Source of the DNA: Diphasiastrum complanatum
Lineage: Eukaryota; Streptophyta; Lycopodiopsida; Lycopodiales; Lycopodiaceae
Assembly (NCBI GenBank): GCA_029204225.1
Contig: CM055102.1
Span: 3,289,528 to 3,353,527 of the forward strand
Length of the DNA stretch: 64,000 nt
Direction of reading: 5' to 3'
Part shown: one piece after another, positions 1 through 13,300 of the stretch
How positions within the stretch are numbered: the first letter of the stretch is position 1
How the letters are laid out: the number at the start of each line of letters is the position of its first letter
Translations under genes and position numbers: made by a program
Notes under the pieces: model-generated
The model's input: the letters and a program-made list of their open reading frames with translations, nothing else
Databases searched by the model: none
What the model was told of the DNA's origin: nothing

Positions 1-378
1 TCATGAATGAATCACTCAAGAAACAAGCATGATCAAGGAGCTCAATGGATGCACCAAGGCCCGTGAAGACTATTCTCATTTCAGCATGGAGTAGATACAA
101 TACACAAAAGGCTCATCTTCACAAAGAGGGAGTCTCTTAAATAAGCAAGAGAGCTCCTTAGGTGACATCCTAGTGGAATTTCCACATTTCACAAATTACA
201 AGTGGAATAATGCTCTCCACTAGAGGTCACCATCAGAAGGTGGCTCACTCTACTTTCTTTAAGAGGGGGCTACTTGTATTTATTACATTTGCCTAGAAAT
301 ACTAGCTCCTATATGGTCACTCCATCTTTCGGGATTTACCATGAGGCTTATACAGTTCTTGCTTGTCATTCCTAACTA
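1..378 (+). repeat. Dispersed TE fragment, inverted copy at right end of window
   Basis: These bases match the reverse complement of about 63,290-63,670 almost base for base, with scattered substitutions; similarity stops abruptly near 378. In the right-hand copy this stretch runs directly into a copia-type gag, so it is probably the 5' leader or LTR-proximal part of that family. No reading frame stays open through it here. The two copies lie in opposite orientation at the two ends of the window. Confidence 0.7.
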
Positions 379-2050
379 GCATTTCTCGGCTCTCATACTC
401 GGCTCTCAGTCTTCATTAGTCTCGTCTTTTCAGGGACCTCCTCGGTCTAAGGTGAGAGGTGCTCTTGAGTTGCTCTGTCTGAGTATCTGATTCGTCAGAA
501 TCAGCCAACATCATCCCACCCCTAATGTGTTGCAGGACCCACTGCAACTCATATTGGACGATGTCGCTCCGCTTCCACATTGGCGCCTTCGATCGTCACT
601 TGGAAAAGGGTAGATCCTCGTTCGCTTACGTAAAACCAAGTGCTTATTGCTGCCAATCTTTATCAAAAATTGTTTTTCCAAATTGCCGCAATTGGATCAA
701 AATGTCTTATTGCTATAGGTGGTTGACATTCTCAAAATTGAAGAGCTCCCAACAGCTTCATAACTTGCATGCCCGAGTGCTTTTCATGTGTCTCTTTGTT
801 TTGTCACTTGTATATGCTATTGACGGTTTCATCTTTGGTTTCTTGGTAGATTCTAACTTTTGGGAGGTCTATATCCTCCATTTGCTTCTAGGCGTTTCCT
901 TAGTTCTTCTCTTAGTTGAAGTTCCAGTCTCAAGGAAAACCTTTGATCTGTAGGTTACACAAACTTCGATTATCAGTCTCAAGGGGATGGACTCATCATA
1001 AAGAATTGGTGGTAGAAACAGATTGGACGAATGGTTTGGTGACGGCAAGGAAACATGATGAAGGCTTGGTGACAGGGTGAAGGAACTGATAGTTCTACAG
1101 TTGCAGCCTTGTAGATTAGTTTCTTGTTTAAATTTTGTGGATTAATGCAGGTGTAGCTTAGTTTTAGTAATGTGTTACAATGTCGAGCTTTGTCCACCAC
1201 TTGCTGGGTGAGGAGCTCACTTTATTTTGCAGGTTCACGATTGTCTTGATCTTTCTTTTTCTGCAGCTCTTTCTTTTGATCCATTACTTTTGGATTTCTT
1301 TGGGCTTCATAAGAGGAGATTCAATTATCATTGCTCTAGAGAGGCTCTCTTGATCAAGATTGATCTGACTCATATGTTGCTTAAGTTTTGTCCTTTCTTC
1401 CTCAATTTCTTTGCTTGATTTCTTATGTCTTCTAGTTGCTTCGCCTGCTTCTTAGATCTTCTTTTGCTGATCAACTATTGTAGGTGCTAGTTGGTCTCCG
1501 CAGGACATTTGCAATGATCTATCAGCTGCTTCGCTAAAACTATAAAAAACTGGGGATTTCTCAGAAGGACAGTGAAATGACGATAAACAAACAGATGGAA
1601 GGTAGGGTGGAGGTGGTGACATTGGTAGATGGTGTGGACGATAGGCATGATGATGGCGCAGAAGTATGACAAGGGGCCGGTTGAAAGAGACTGATTTCTC
1701 AATGCCTGTGTTTTCCTTTTCTGAAGGATCTTCATCATGACTGGAATACTTCTTCTGATTGAGTCGCTTTGGATTGCCCATCTGTCTTCTTAGCCTTGTC
1801 GTTTTCATATTTGACTTGTGACCTTGGCTGTCGATCTTGCTGATGTTGTTGCTGGTAGTGTAACTGTTTTAGTGGATCCAAGCTGATCCACTCTCTCTCT
1901 CTATCCCCCCCCCCAAAAAAAAAAAAAATCTGTTGGTGGGGATGCTGTTACTGGTAACTATTCATGCTCAAGATTGGATTGGTGTGTGGAACACGTAGCT
2001 GAAACACGTTGAACATGCGACTGGACTAAAGACTGAACAATTTGTTCCAA
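379..2050. other. Unresolved, probably transposon-derived DNA
   Basis: I recognise no gene. On the minus strand an open stretch at 1452-1808 and neighbouring segments give charged, Gln/Lys-rich and Pro-rich peptide with coiled-coil character, broken by stops; this resembles a decayed retrotransposon gag but has no zinc knuckle. A run of 10 C followed by 14 A sits at 1905-1928. Bases near 1110-1175 resemble 63,741-63,990, suggesting LTR pieces of one family. Confidence 0.3.
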
Positions 2051-2099
2051 TCTTGTTGTAGTTGACTCGAAGACGAATATGGTGTCGCGGGAGCGCATG

Positions 2100-2880
2100 C
2101 GTGGGACTAATTCGTGTTCGTCCTCACTTCGTCTTCTTTATCGCGAACAATTTTTAATTTTCTTTTGTGCGGAAGCCCTTACAAGATCCCAGACACTCGA
2201 CTACGCATCACAGAACATATTCTATTCCAACAATCATGATATACAACACAAGACAAGATGCACGAAAATAGACTGACTGAATTATCAATTTTAGTTTAGA
2301 GTGAATTTGTCAGTGTCACGCTCGTTGGCGGAATGACATTCTACACTTTCGTTGTGTTCTGCTCATTGGCAGACTTTCATACACAGCTATGGTATCTTTA
2401 CTCTCTTACTCTATTCACTACGTCTCTCTCTGTCTCTTACAGATCTCTGTATTCACTACTTACATTATGATACAGAGAGGATCGTTTATACCTCCACTAT
2501 GTGGAGTTTACAAGATAGCTAAACATCGAATCACATGACTAGTTAACGCTAATCAACTAGTTAGTTAGTCTCCGTTGTTGCTACTCGTTTTAGTTGGGCG
2601 TGAAGCCCGTTGAGCTGCCAGCTGGTAATCTCCCGTTTGCTTTTGTTCTTTTCGTTTCTTTTTATTTCACGTCCCTTTTTTGGCTTTGCGGTCCTAGAGG
2701 GGTGTTTGCGATTCGCGATTGATTCACGAATCATTCATGCTTCGAGTCAAAGCACGTTGACTATCGCAAATTGTTTTCGTTCGTGCTTCGAGTCAAAGTC
2801 ATGTTGAATGTCGTGAATTGTTCGACCTTCGTGTCTTGTTCATGCTGCGACAAAGTTGCAGGAGTTCACCATTTTTGACA
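2100..2880 (-). repeat. Candidate 3' LTR of the copia relic (far end unresolved)
   Basis: On the minus strand the RNase H frame of the copia relic runs across a purine tract (complement of about 2881-2892), followed by TGTCAAAAATGG, which starts like an LTR at 2880. A TATA-like TATAAACG (minus) lies near 2490. I cannot find the matching 5' LTR or the CA end, so only the start at 2880 is supported; the left coordinate is a guess. Confidence 0.35.
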
Positions 2881-5165
2881 CTCCCTCTTGAACCTTGCAA
2901 CTTTGTTCGTTTAATCCAATTGCCTCTCTTTGCTTGGTAAAGGGTGGCTTGTCGAGCAGTTTCGTGAGGAGATCTGCAATCATGTTTTCTGATTTTATGA
3001 ATTGGACCTGGAGCTCTCCTTTCGAGATCAAATTTCGAATATGACGGTACTTCAGAGGCATGTGCTTCATCTTTGAATGGAAGACATGATCCTGGGACAG
3101 ATAGATGGCACTCTGAGAGTCCATCATCATCGTGCTTGGCCCCTCTTGTGGCATCCCGATTGCCTCCAATATCATTTGCAGCCACACTACCTCATTCACC
3201 ACTTTTGAGGCTGTGACATACTCAGCTTCGCAAGAGGATTGAGCTACCAAGGTTTGTTTTTTGCATATCCAGTTGATTGCAGCTCCGCACGCTATCGTAC
3301 ATCCTCCAGTAATGGACTTGCTGTCATCTTTGCAGCTCGCCCAGCTTGCATCACTGTAGTGATGCAGCTCGAATCCTCTCTTCGTTTCTAGCTTTGTAGG
3401 TTAATCCAACATTCTGGGTACCCTTCAGATACTGTAGGATTCATTTGTCCATTTTCCAATGTGCTAGACCAGTATTGGAACAGAATTGGCTCAATGCGTA
3501 AACAGAAAAGGCCAGATCGGGTCTGGTACAAATTGTTAAGTACATCAGAATACCGATTAAGTTCTGGTAGGGTATACCTGCCATCTTCTATTCTTCCTCT
3601 TTTGTTTTTGGGCAATCCTGTTTCGTGAGCTTGGCTCCAGCTATCATTGGTGTGGCTTTCTCTTCACAGTCCATCATGTGGTACTGCTTCAGCGCTTTTC
3701 TGGCGTATTCTGACTGACTCAAGTGCATTTCGCCATTTGTTCGATCTCTTCTGATTTCCAGCCCTAGGCATTTTGTTGCTTCTCCAAGATCTGTGATTTC
3801 GTAGTTTTCAGAGATCTGACTCTTTGTGTCTCTGATTAACATCAAGGAATTTCCTATCATCAGCGAATCATCCACGAAGATGGTCAGTATCACAAAATCT
3901 TTTTCTACTCTTTTGATGTAGATATTACAGTCTGATTGAGTAGGATTGAAGTCTAGGAATTCAGAAGACCATCAAGCTTTTTGTACCAGGCTCGTGATGC
4001 CTGTTTTAGACCGTAGATGCATCTATGCAATCGACAGACATATTGTCTATTGTCGGGGTCTTCTTAGTCTTCAAGTTGCTTCATGAAAATTTTCTCCTTT
4101 AGATCTTTGTGGAGAAAGGCTGTTTTCACGTTAATTTGGTGAATTTCCAGATTGTACTATGTGGCGTATGCAAGGAGCAGCCTTATGCTTGTCATCTTGA
4201 CCATGGGCGAATATGTGTCGAAATAGTCGACACCATATCTCTGCGTGTAGCCCGTACACCCATTTGCAGTCGACTACTTTTCTGTTTTCTGGCAGTGGCT
4301 CTAATGTCCATGCCTCGTTGCGCCTCATCGACTCGATCTCTTTTGACATTGCCTGTTTCCAGAATTCTCCCTCTAGACTCTGGATAGCTTCTTGGTATGT
4401 AGCTGGCTCTTCTGTGAAGCCGCAATACTTGAACTGCATGTCTTCGCTCCATTGAAGATTGTCAGAATAGCAGTTTGGAGGTCTTCTTTGTCTTGTTGAC
4501 CTTCGAGGTTTGTTTCGTCGCTGCTCGAACATTTCTTATTCGTGGAGTCGATCCTCTGTTTCTTGCTGCTTTGGAGTCTGGGGTCCTGCATTCTGATTTG
4601 ATGATTGTCCTCGATCTCCCTCTGGAATAGGCAGCAATGTGAAGATCTCATGGTCTCGTTCGTTTTTCAGTCCAGGGAATGTGGACTCGTCGAACTTCAC
4701 ATCTCTGTTCGAAACAACCTTCTTCGTGGTTGGATCGTAAAGTCTATACACATGTGTTCCGTTCGAGTAGCCGACCATGATTGTTTGCTCGGATGTGTCG
4801 TCGAGCTTCTCTTTTCTTTTGGAATGTGCTTGTATGCTGCACATCCAAATACTCGTGCGTATGATAGATCAGGCTTTCTGCCTGTCCACATCTCGTACGG
4901 TGTTTTGTTCTCCAGCGCTATCGTTGTTGATCTGTTCTACAAATGTATTGCTACAGCTATTGCTTCGGCCCAGAATTGGCCTACCAATTGAGCCTGTGCC
5001 ATCATGCATCTGGCTCCTTCGACTAGCGTTCTGTTTTTTCTTTTTGCCACACTGTTGTATTTTGGTGTGTATGTAGGAGTGAACTGGTGTTCAATCCCCT
5101 GTTCTTCGCAGAATCTTGAGAATTCTGTGCTTTTGTATTCACCTCCATTGTCAGATCTAAAGATC
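2840..5165 (-). pseudogene. Ty1/copia pol relic: integrase C-terminal part, RT, RNase H
   Basis: Reading from high to low coordinates, frames give the second half of a copia integrase core (RSDNGGEY near 5150, then the NRTLVEGARCMM region), the integrase tail (4536-4844), the start of RT (AMSKEIESMRRNEAW near 4330), RT palm with FVDD in place of the usual YVDD (about 3870) and RNase H (SSCEAEYVTASK and DSQSAIYLS, 2840-3250). The frames are shifted against each other several times and gaps are present, so the copy is dead. The integrase HHCC domain and the first catalytic Asp are missing because the 5' side is replaced by a gypsy-type protease. Confidence 0.85.
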
Positions 5166-5846
5166 TGTGTGGATGATCCGTCATTAGCCTTGGGTGCAAG
5201 TGGTTTCACCGCCCATGTGGTTGGATCGACCTTTACAGCCTGCTCTCTATTCTCAAAAGTGAGTTTCCCCGTACCCCAGTTGTGTACTACTTGTGCAGTC
5301 CTCAACCATGGTCTTCCCAGTAAAACACGGTATGTAGATGGAGATTCAGGTATATCCATTACTATAAAGGTGATCACAAACTGCATGCCTGATATTTTTA
5401 CAAGGATATCGACAACCACACCCTTCGGTTTTACACAGGATTGATCTACTAGCTTGATGGCGAATCTTGCTGGCTTCAATCCCTGTAAACAACTTCTGAT
5501 ACAAATTAGTGGAGATCAAATTGACACCGGATCTTCCATCTACCACTGCTGCCTCGTCCTCGAATCTCTTGTGTTTGATCGGTAGGGTGATGTTGTGTTC
5601 CTTGCTTTCCCATGCTGCTCCAATGTGGAGGACGTTACTAGTCTCTTTGTAGTTCGTACAGTATATGGGCTCTGGCGCTACCGGCTCCGCGTCCGCTTTG
5701 GCCCATTCAGCCAAAAGGCTTTTAGCTTGTGGCGCAATCCGCAGTAATTCCCCGAGGGGTAAACTAACATGGCTCGCCAGTAGGCTTGTGAGCCTTTCAA
5801 TGCGCAGTTCCTCGGGCATGTGGAAGGGTGGTTCATGACGATGCAA
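5165..5846 (-). pseudogene. Gypsy-type retropepsin segment fused to copia integrase
   Basis: Two overlapping frames (5846-5346 and 5479 down to about 5180) encode a linker typical of plant gypsy polyproteins (PLGELLRIAP), a retropepsin active-site region (VVDGRSGVNLIS, near 5535) and the protease C-terminal motif YRVLLGRPWLRTAQVV (about 5300-5350). This is the LLGRPWL pattern of Athila/Tat-like gypsy elements, not of copia. The second frame reads straight into copia integrase near 5180 without a stop. One frameshift separates the two frames. Confidence 0.7.
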
Positions 5847-5975
5847 TCGATCGTTCTAATCAGCGCGCAATGGTGAGCCCGTTCGTCATCAGCAGGACGT
5901 TCCATAAGGTTGCCCTTTTCTTGCTCTTTTTCTCGTCGGCCTCCCCCACCAGTTTCTACTAATGAAGATTTGACC

Positions 5976-5980
<5 letters not shown>

Positions 5981-6059
<79 letters not shown>

Positions 6060-6087
6060 ACACACACACACACACATACACACACAC
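5981..6087 (+). repeat. (GA)38 followed by (CA)n microsatellite
   Basis: A pure GA array of about 76 bp runs into about 30 bp of CA repeats. It lies just beyond the gypsy-type protease segment. Confidence 0.98.
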
Positions 6088-7550
6088 TTTTTAGAATTTT
6101 TTTGGAGGGAGTATTGGAAGAAGAGGTCCACTTATTTTATGTTTATAGTATGTTGTATATTTTTCAATTTTCTAAGATAATGTGTGACACAAAGTTACGT
6201 GCCTTGTCATACATATATGTGTTCAAACCTCTTTTTCTCTTTGGATTTTGCTTTCAACTCTCTAGTGTGGAGATTAGTGTTCTAAAGTTGGAAAATGTCA
6301 AGCTTTTAAAGAATGCATGGAGGTTGATTAGGATGCTTTGCTTATACTTTTTCTTCCATATTCTTGTTCTCATTTGATCACTATAAGCAGTGCAATTTAG
6401 TTTTCTTGGCCCAAACTATCTTTCTCTACTCTATTGCTTTTAGAAGTTTCCATATGTATGTTCTATAAATAATACATGTGATGTTTGTTTGCATTGATAT
6501 GGAGAAGCGCTCTCCTAGTAAAGTTTCTTCATATTTTTTCAATAGACTTTTAGTCATAGACTGCCGATCTTGGATGCCCGATTTGCACTTGTTCATGCAA
6601 TTGTAGACTTGGGATCTATTTCACATCTTTCATGGGAGCATCGATAGTGTCTAGTTTTGCGTGGGCCTACACATAATTCATATCAAGATATTTCAAGGTC
6701 ATCCATATTTGGGCTCATGGATAGAGTGAAGTTGTCTATTCTTGCTTTTTCTTTTTCTTAGTTTGTCCACCTTCTATGTCAAGCTTAATATTCTATTCTA
6801 AATATTATCATATAGAGTTGTTGTTCCTATGCTGCATGTCATTACATTTTGAAGAATACAAATGACGAGTTTTTTAGTTGCTTTACAAAAGAGAGTATTA
6901 ATGGACATTCTAACGTTGTACCAAGAGGAGTTCCAAATTTTAATTGATTGAAGTATCAAACATTTATAACTCACAAAGAGGTGCTGATGATATTTTTGTA
7001 TGAAATAGTGGGATTCCCCGCTAACCTTTCCGTTGGAGAATCCTGCCATGGCAAGATGACCCAATGGAAAAATCTCATTCTCTTATGTAAAAGATGACCA
7101 ATATTACCCAAATCGATAGGTGTGACCTTGGTCAAACTTTATGGGAGTTTTGATTGTAGTCAATGCACCCTTAAATCTTTATGTACTGGGATAATGCTTG
7201 TTTGGCCGCATATTGTAAGGATAACTAATAAGCACTCTTGTCGAGATGTCTTACTGGTGAGATGAGAGGATGAGCCATTAAATTCTTACCCTGGGTTGAC
7301 AAACACCCATTTAACTTACATAGTGTGTGTCACTGAAATCTTAAACTTTGATCTTGTAAAGAGATTTCTTACTATTCTGATAATTCACCAGATTTGAAAA
7401 AATGTAGCTTCATCATGGCCATGCCCTTCAGTGCTTGACAATTAATCATATGCTACATATATCATGCATTGTAACAATAGATACAATCTTAAAGATCTCT
7501 CTGTCTACACCTATAAGTTGAATGGCATTGAGCTAAACAACTCCTTGCTG
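6088..7550. other. Intergenic DNA, no gene recognised
   Basis: AT-rich sequence with only short random ORFs. I see no conserved motif or transposon domain. It lies between the copia relic and the presumed polyadenylation region of the ZIFL gene. Confidence 0.5.
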
Positions 7551-7841
7551 TGGTATATCCATGATGATTGCTTTTATTTTACTGATATGCTGGCAATTGC
7601 AGCTGCTGTATAAGAAATTTGCTCTCAGGAACTTTTGGTTGGATATTAGTCACTGTAGTGGCAGCCTCCGTGTTGCTGCTAAACCCCATCTTGCTTCTTG
7701 TATATCCACCAAAAGCAATCAGAATATGAAGCCATTGAAATATTCGATGTCACAAGCTTTCTGTAGGTGTTGAAGTAGACATCGTTCACTATATGGGTTT
7801 AGCTCAGATTGTCGTTGTTGAAGCGCTCAGTGGTGCCGATC
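7550..7841 (-). other. Candidate terminal exon / 3' UTR of the ZIFL gene
   Basis: Exon 17 contains a strong donor (TTG|GTATGT, intron from 9916). On the minus strand a matching acceptor (GATTTCAG|GATCGG) lies at 7842/7841, and AATAAA occurs on this strand near 7574. Splicing 9917 to 7841 keeps phase 0 and would end the protein after four residues (D-R-H-H-stop). That gives about 513 residues instead of about 530 and a 3' UTR of about 280 bp. Sequence logic only; without a transcript this remains a hypothesis. Confidence 0.4.
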
Positions 7842-8526
7842 CTGAAATCAAGCAAAATTGCACAGGCTCTTTACCAGAAACAAATACAAACGGACAAGAT
7901 CCAGAGAGAGCCTTTCACATCGATCGTCAGTTAACAGCTTAGATACACAGCAATTTTACTGCATTGGTTAGAATCTGGGAAAAGTGCAGCTCTGTCTGAC
8001 TATAGATTTTTCCTACTCTGTATATTTGAGCAATCTAGTGATGCTACGCTACTATATCTTCAAATCACCTGAGAAGCAAAGCATCACATGATCAACTGAT
8101 AATAGGTAGCTGGGGGGGAAAGTAACTGGGGTAAGCTTCCAAAATGTACGAAATGGTCCATAGCATATGGGAATGAGCTTTTCTATCTAAGATTGACCAT
8201 GAACAAATATGTGCCTGGAATAGCAAAGTTGTAAAACATAGCAAAATGGTCCCTGAAGCATCTGACGACAGAAAGGAAGTAAGTGCGATAGGTTTCTTAG
8301 AAGTGGATGCCCGATAGTAGGAAGAATAGCCACGTGCTAGTAGAAATGAGAGGCACTTGTAGTATTGTTATTGAAACTATTATAGTAGTAAACAAGCTTC
8401 CACAGATAATCCTTTCAAGACGGGGTCAAGAACCAGTAGCCAAGGAAGGATGCGTATCAGTACAATCCAATACATGCATGAGCTCCGTTAAAAACTCTGA
8501 AGTAATCCGATATTCCTATCAGGAAT

Positions 8527-8648
8527 AATGGAGTGACACGACTGGCCTAGCATGCAGTTACTCCATGGACCAACTGGTCTGATTCATAATGGAGTGACAC
8601 GACTGGCCTAGCATGCAGTTACTCCATGGACCAACTGGTTTGATTCAT
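8527..8648. repeat. 61-bp tandem duplication
   Basis: Two adjacent 61-bp units (8527-8587 and 8588-8648) differ at one base (CTGGTC versus CTGGTT). It lies in the proposed last intron or 3' flank of the ZIFL gene. It is non-coding. Confidence 0.95.
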
Positions 8649-9850
8649 ACATGTTCATAGCAACATTCTTCTCAAATGCACTAGCTATCATGCTCATGAT
8701 ATCCCTTCCATTCATGTATTTTGGCAAAGTTAACATCATCAATGGGCAAATACTTCATGTTGCGGCTTTTAGTTCACAATTTTTACCTTTGTAGTGGATA
8801 CATATTCAGCATTTGCATTTTTGTGATGGAGCTATAAGACATTTTCGCACTTTCATATCTATGAGTTTCTTTGTAATAGATGCTTAGCAATGTTCCTTTG
8901 TAAAACCTAGTCATGAACACAATCCCCCGCGAGGAATGGAAAATGACATAGCATATAATCAATGGCTAAAGCCATACAAGATATAGCAACGAAGGGCTCA
9001 AGCAACATAAATATCCAAAGCTGAATAATGAGTGTCTCTAGTCCTTATTTACACCAAACAAATGCCCTAAAATGGAAGCTTCTAGAAACTAGAAGTGATA
9101 TGGTCCACATTGGCAATGTAGAGAGAGAAAAGTGCACCCTCCTAAAGGTGACCTCTTCAGCTAATTAACTAGTAATAGTTTCTAGCATTAAATGAAATTT
9201 AATAACAAGGTCACCTGGGCTTGTACATGAATAAATAGGTACATGTCCAACATATGCATGCATGAAAAGAGCACCCCCCTTATGGACATGATGTGCACAA
9301 AAACATGTATCAATATGGACAAGGTAGTAATATGGGCAGGAAATCTATAACACTCCCCTAAATGCATACTAGAGCTATGTAAAAGGCCCTCTCTTTGTAG
9401 AGCCTATTGTTTAGCAAAAGTATTCAAGGACATGCAACTCCAAAAAACCAAAATGCTTAAAAGGAATATTTTTCATTATAAGGTTCAATAATCTCATGGT
9501 TTCACATAGCGTAGCTTGATAAACTTTGATTAATGATTGTTTGTGATTGATGTCCCATTTATGTTTGATGGAACGCCCATTGGTACTTCATGGCAAGTTA
9601 TATTTCTCTTGTGATCCTTTGAGGATGATGAATAGAATCTACTTTGGTTTAATCTTCACCCATGTGTAAAGTGCATGTGATGACATCTACAATAGCTAAT
9701 ACCATTAAGGCAAATGCTACAAACGACGAGACCGTTGAATGTTCAAGCCATTACAATCATAAAAAGCTATCTCAACATATAATTAGTAGCACCTCACTCT
9801 CATTTTACCAAGGCATTTACACTTGCCAAATACTTACATAAAGGACTAAA

Positions 9851-10053
9851 TCAATGACGCAAGAACTTGCACACTTGCATCATGTAAGAACATAGGGGAG
9901 ATAATTGAGGACATACCAAACTTTGCGATCGTTGCACCATACTTGGCATATTGGTTTTTAGCTTGTTGGTAGATCGAGGTAAAAAAGGCTCAAATGTAGC
10001 CAATACCGTTAAGAACCCAAATACGTTCAAGAAAAAAAAGACAATCTCATCCC
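9851..10053 (-). CDS. ZIFL: ZIFL exon 17 (last coding exon as read)
   Basis: Encodes [20 protein letters not shown] then EPFL, the family's last membrane segment, followed by a 46-residue tail without family resemblance ending at a stop at 9851-9853. Acceptor TCTGCAG|GG. An internal donor TTG|GTATGT at 9917/9916 may instead splice to 7841. Confidence 0.88.
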
Positions 10054-10237
10054 CTGCAGACAACGGACAATTCAAGGGAAATCACCATATATCCTAAATT
10101 CTTATCAGATAAATTACATTGTAAAGGTTATTCAAATGGTTACACACCTATCATGCATTGTAGTACATAAAGTTGAACCATAGAGTTTATGTAGTACTCA
10201 CAAACTAGAAGCCACATGAGATTTTCTCATGTATCTC

Positions 10238-10319
<82 letters not shown>

Positions 10320-13300
10320 CATTGATGTCTTTTAATGCCAAAAGATATACAGGAAATAATATTCTCAAGTGTGTAGTGATAAGGGAATGTATGAAACATC
10401 TCCAAATGACAATAAAAAAGGAAGTACATAATGTCTAAATCTAGTTTGGAAAGAGAATAATTTATATATGCTCATCTCCACGAAGTGATACAATCAAAGT
10501 GATTCTCAATACTGAGTAGACTAATCTTATTAGTACACTCAAAACACCAAACTCAAGGGGAAAAAGAAACTTTATTGAAGAAGAAGAGGAATCACAAGAA
10601 GCTATGCTTCATAAACAATGAATTGAATTATTATGAAGGCGGGCACCCATCTGCTCTTATAGAGACTGGCCTTGCTATAAAGCAAAAGCTATTTGCTTGG
10701 TATACCATTTGGTAAAAACAAATTTGCTAATTACGGAGTTTCAAAAATAGCAATCTATGCTAATATGATCATAAAATAGTATTCTATACTATTCTACCAA
10801 AATTTATACTAACTTAGGTACTTAGTCAATCTTAGACTCTGACTTATACCAAAAATAGAAATAGGACTTTGAACTAGCTGGCAGGCTCTACAATTAATTA
10901 ATTAATCCATTAATTTCTAACACCAAGATTGTCATGTCATAATCATCGACATGCGTCGGTGGTGCGCATCGCCTCGGGTTGATGACTTTGGGTTACCTTG
11001 TGCCAATAGAACATTGACATGTGACACCGAAACGACCTATAGCTCTAGACCAGTGTCCTGTCTTGTATAACGAGACCGTCATCTCAGGTAGATTGTTACG
11101 TTCTTTTATGGGTATGTAACACTTTTCCAATACTCCCTCGAAGTCTTGCCAAGAAATAGTCCACTCATTATTGTCCTATATTTGGACATGTCAATTTTTA
11201 TAACCACTCTTGAATCAAGAAACCATGATGCTATGTGACCACACAGACCTCTTTATCCATCTTGGAGGTTTCGGTCTACAGCCCCTTAAAGTCTATCACT
11301 TTTCCATTTAAGGCACTAGAAATCCCATTCTCGACATCTTCCTCTAAAAAAAACATGTAGGTAAGAGGCTCGTCGGTGAAGTGCCCATAGTACCATCAAC
11401 GTCATATAGTTTTGTGGCATATTTGAACCATGTTTCCAAGTCACATTTGGGCTTACCATGCAATCTCTTCCAAAAGATGAATAGATCCTTCAAAGGCTGA
11501 CTTTTTCTTTTTAAGCAAATGTTTGTAGGCATGAAAACCCTAAAATAAAACCCTAACCCTAAAAACCCAACACTCTACGCTCTCCCGCTCTCACCATCTC
11601 TCTCTAAACTCTCACATCTTTCTCTCTCTACATACCATCTCTCTCTACGGTTTGTCACTTTACCCCTGTTCTCTTACCACTCCCCATATCTCTCTCTATC
11701 GCTCTTAGCCTCACCATCTCTCTCTTGGCGCTCTCTCTCAAAATACCCCTCCCATTGTTCCACACCTATCTCTCATTGTTCCACACCTCTCTCTCGATGC
11801 TCTCTCGCAAAATACTCACCCCCTCACTCCCTCCCGTTGTCGCACACCTCATCGATCCATCACGCTCTCTTTCTCTCACGCTTCTGTTTCAGACGGTTTA
11901 TTCGGGATGCCTTGAGTAAATGTCAGCTTTTTGATACTCTCGTTACTCCCACAACCCTATATGCGGCAGAGGTATGGTGTGCAGGTCTTACATCTTCGGA
12001 TTGGGCCAGTATTTCACGACTGCAGGTTCTCATGCTATCTCGTATGATACGGGCTAAGCCATCTGTCCCACATCACATTATCCTGACAGAGTTCGCGGTC
12101 CCTCCCATTCAGCTATCCGCCAGCTTTCAGCTTATTCTACATATTCAGCGTATTATGGCGTTACCCACAAATGAGCAGAGATACACACAGACGGCACTTG
12201 CCTCCTCGCGAGTCCTTTATGATCAGGGGCATCGACTATCATGGTTTTCTCAGCCCTCCCGGATACTGGATACACTTGGGATTTCTATCACAGACCTTCC
12301 ATCGGGCACCCATGAGTATATCAGACGCTTTCTCTATAGAGCATACCTGAGCCGGACATGGCAGGGATAGCTCGGGCTCAAACCCGACTATTACAGGACA
12401 CACTTCCTGGAGCTAGACACAGTTGGATTTCCAGTTTTACCACACTATCTCACCTCAGGGCTATCTCATGGGCTCCGATTTATTCTGGGCCAGTTCCGAG
12501 TGTCCTCACACCAGTTGGCGATTGAGACTGGACGCTTCCAAGGTACCCCACGTGAGGAGCATTTTTGTCAGTTATGCTCATTATCTATGGTTGAGACAGA
12601 GGAGCATTTCCTTTTCACATGTCCAGCTTACTATGAGATTAGAGGACGATATCATTACCTTTTTCGTCAGACACCAGTTACATTACGATCCCTCATCTCA
12701 TATGAGGACCCTAGATGTGTGGCACTTATGATACGTGAGATGTCCCTCCTGCGTCAGGACCTATGTCAGACAGCTCAGCACACCTATCCAGACTCACAGT
12801 CTCAGATTACATCCTTCTTCTCTCGCCGGAGATCACGTTCTGATGCAGACATGACTGACAGCGATTGCGACGACATTCCCAAACCTAGGATGTAGAGACG
12901 ACGCATCACCCAGCCTCAGGCGGTCACGAGAGTTACACGCCCTACCAGACCTCTTACACAGAGACACACTATACATGCTCCTATTCACAGGCGACGTCAG
13001 CGGGCTCCTGCACTTCCTCATGCTACAGCTCTCACTACATCCTTCTACAGCGCCAGTACAGACCTGGCATCTTGACATGGACACATTTGACTACCATGCA
13101 CAGAGATTATCATATATGTAGTTATCTTAACTTGTACTAGATGTTTCCTTTTTTTCTTTATTACAGTTTTTGGAGGCGTTTACACGCTCCACGGTTACCA
13201 CATACTTGACATGTATTTCCTTAGTCTTATATGCCTATTGGCATGGAAAAGACATTAATAAAGCTTCTTCTTCTTCTCTTGCAAAGTATGGATAATTGTT

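Noticed and set aside
5678-6131. ORFs rich in Ser-Leu or Arg-Glu (also near 13.4, 23.5, 45.0, 54.3, 59.0 kb)
   Set aside because: They are translations of GA/CT microsatellites, open in several frames because the repeat contains no stop.
11529-11560. Interstitial telomere repeat
   Set aside because: Only a few imperfect CCCTAA units; better described as telo-box motifs.
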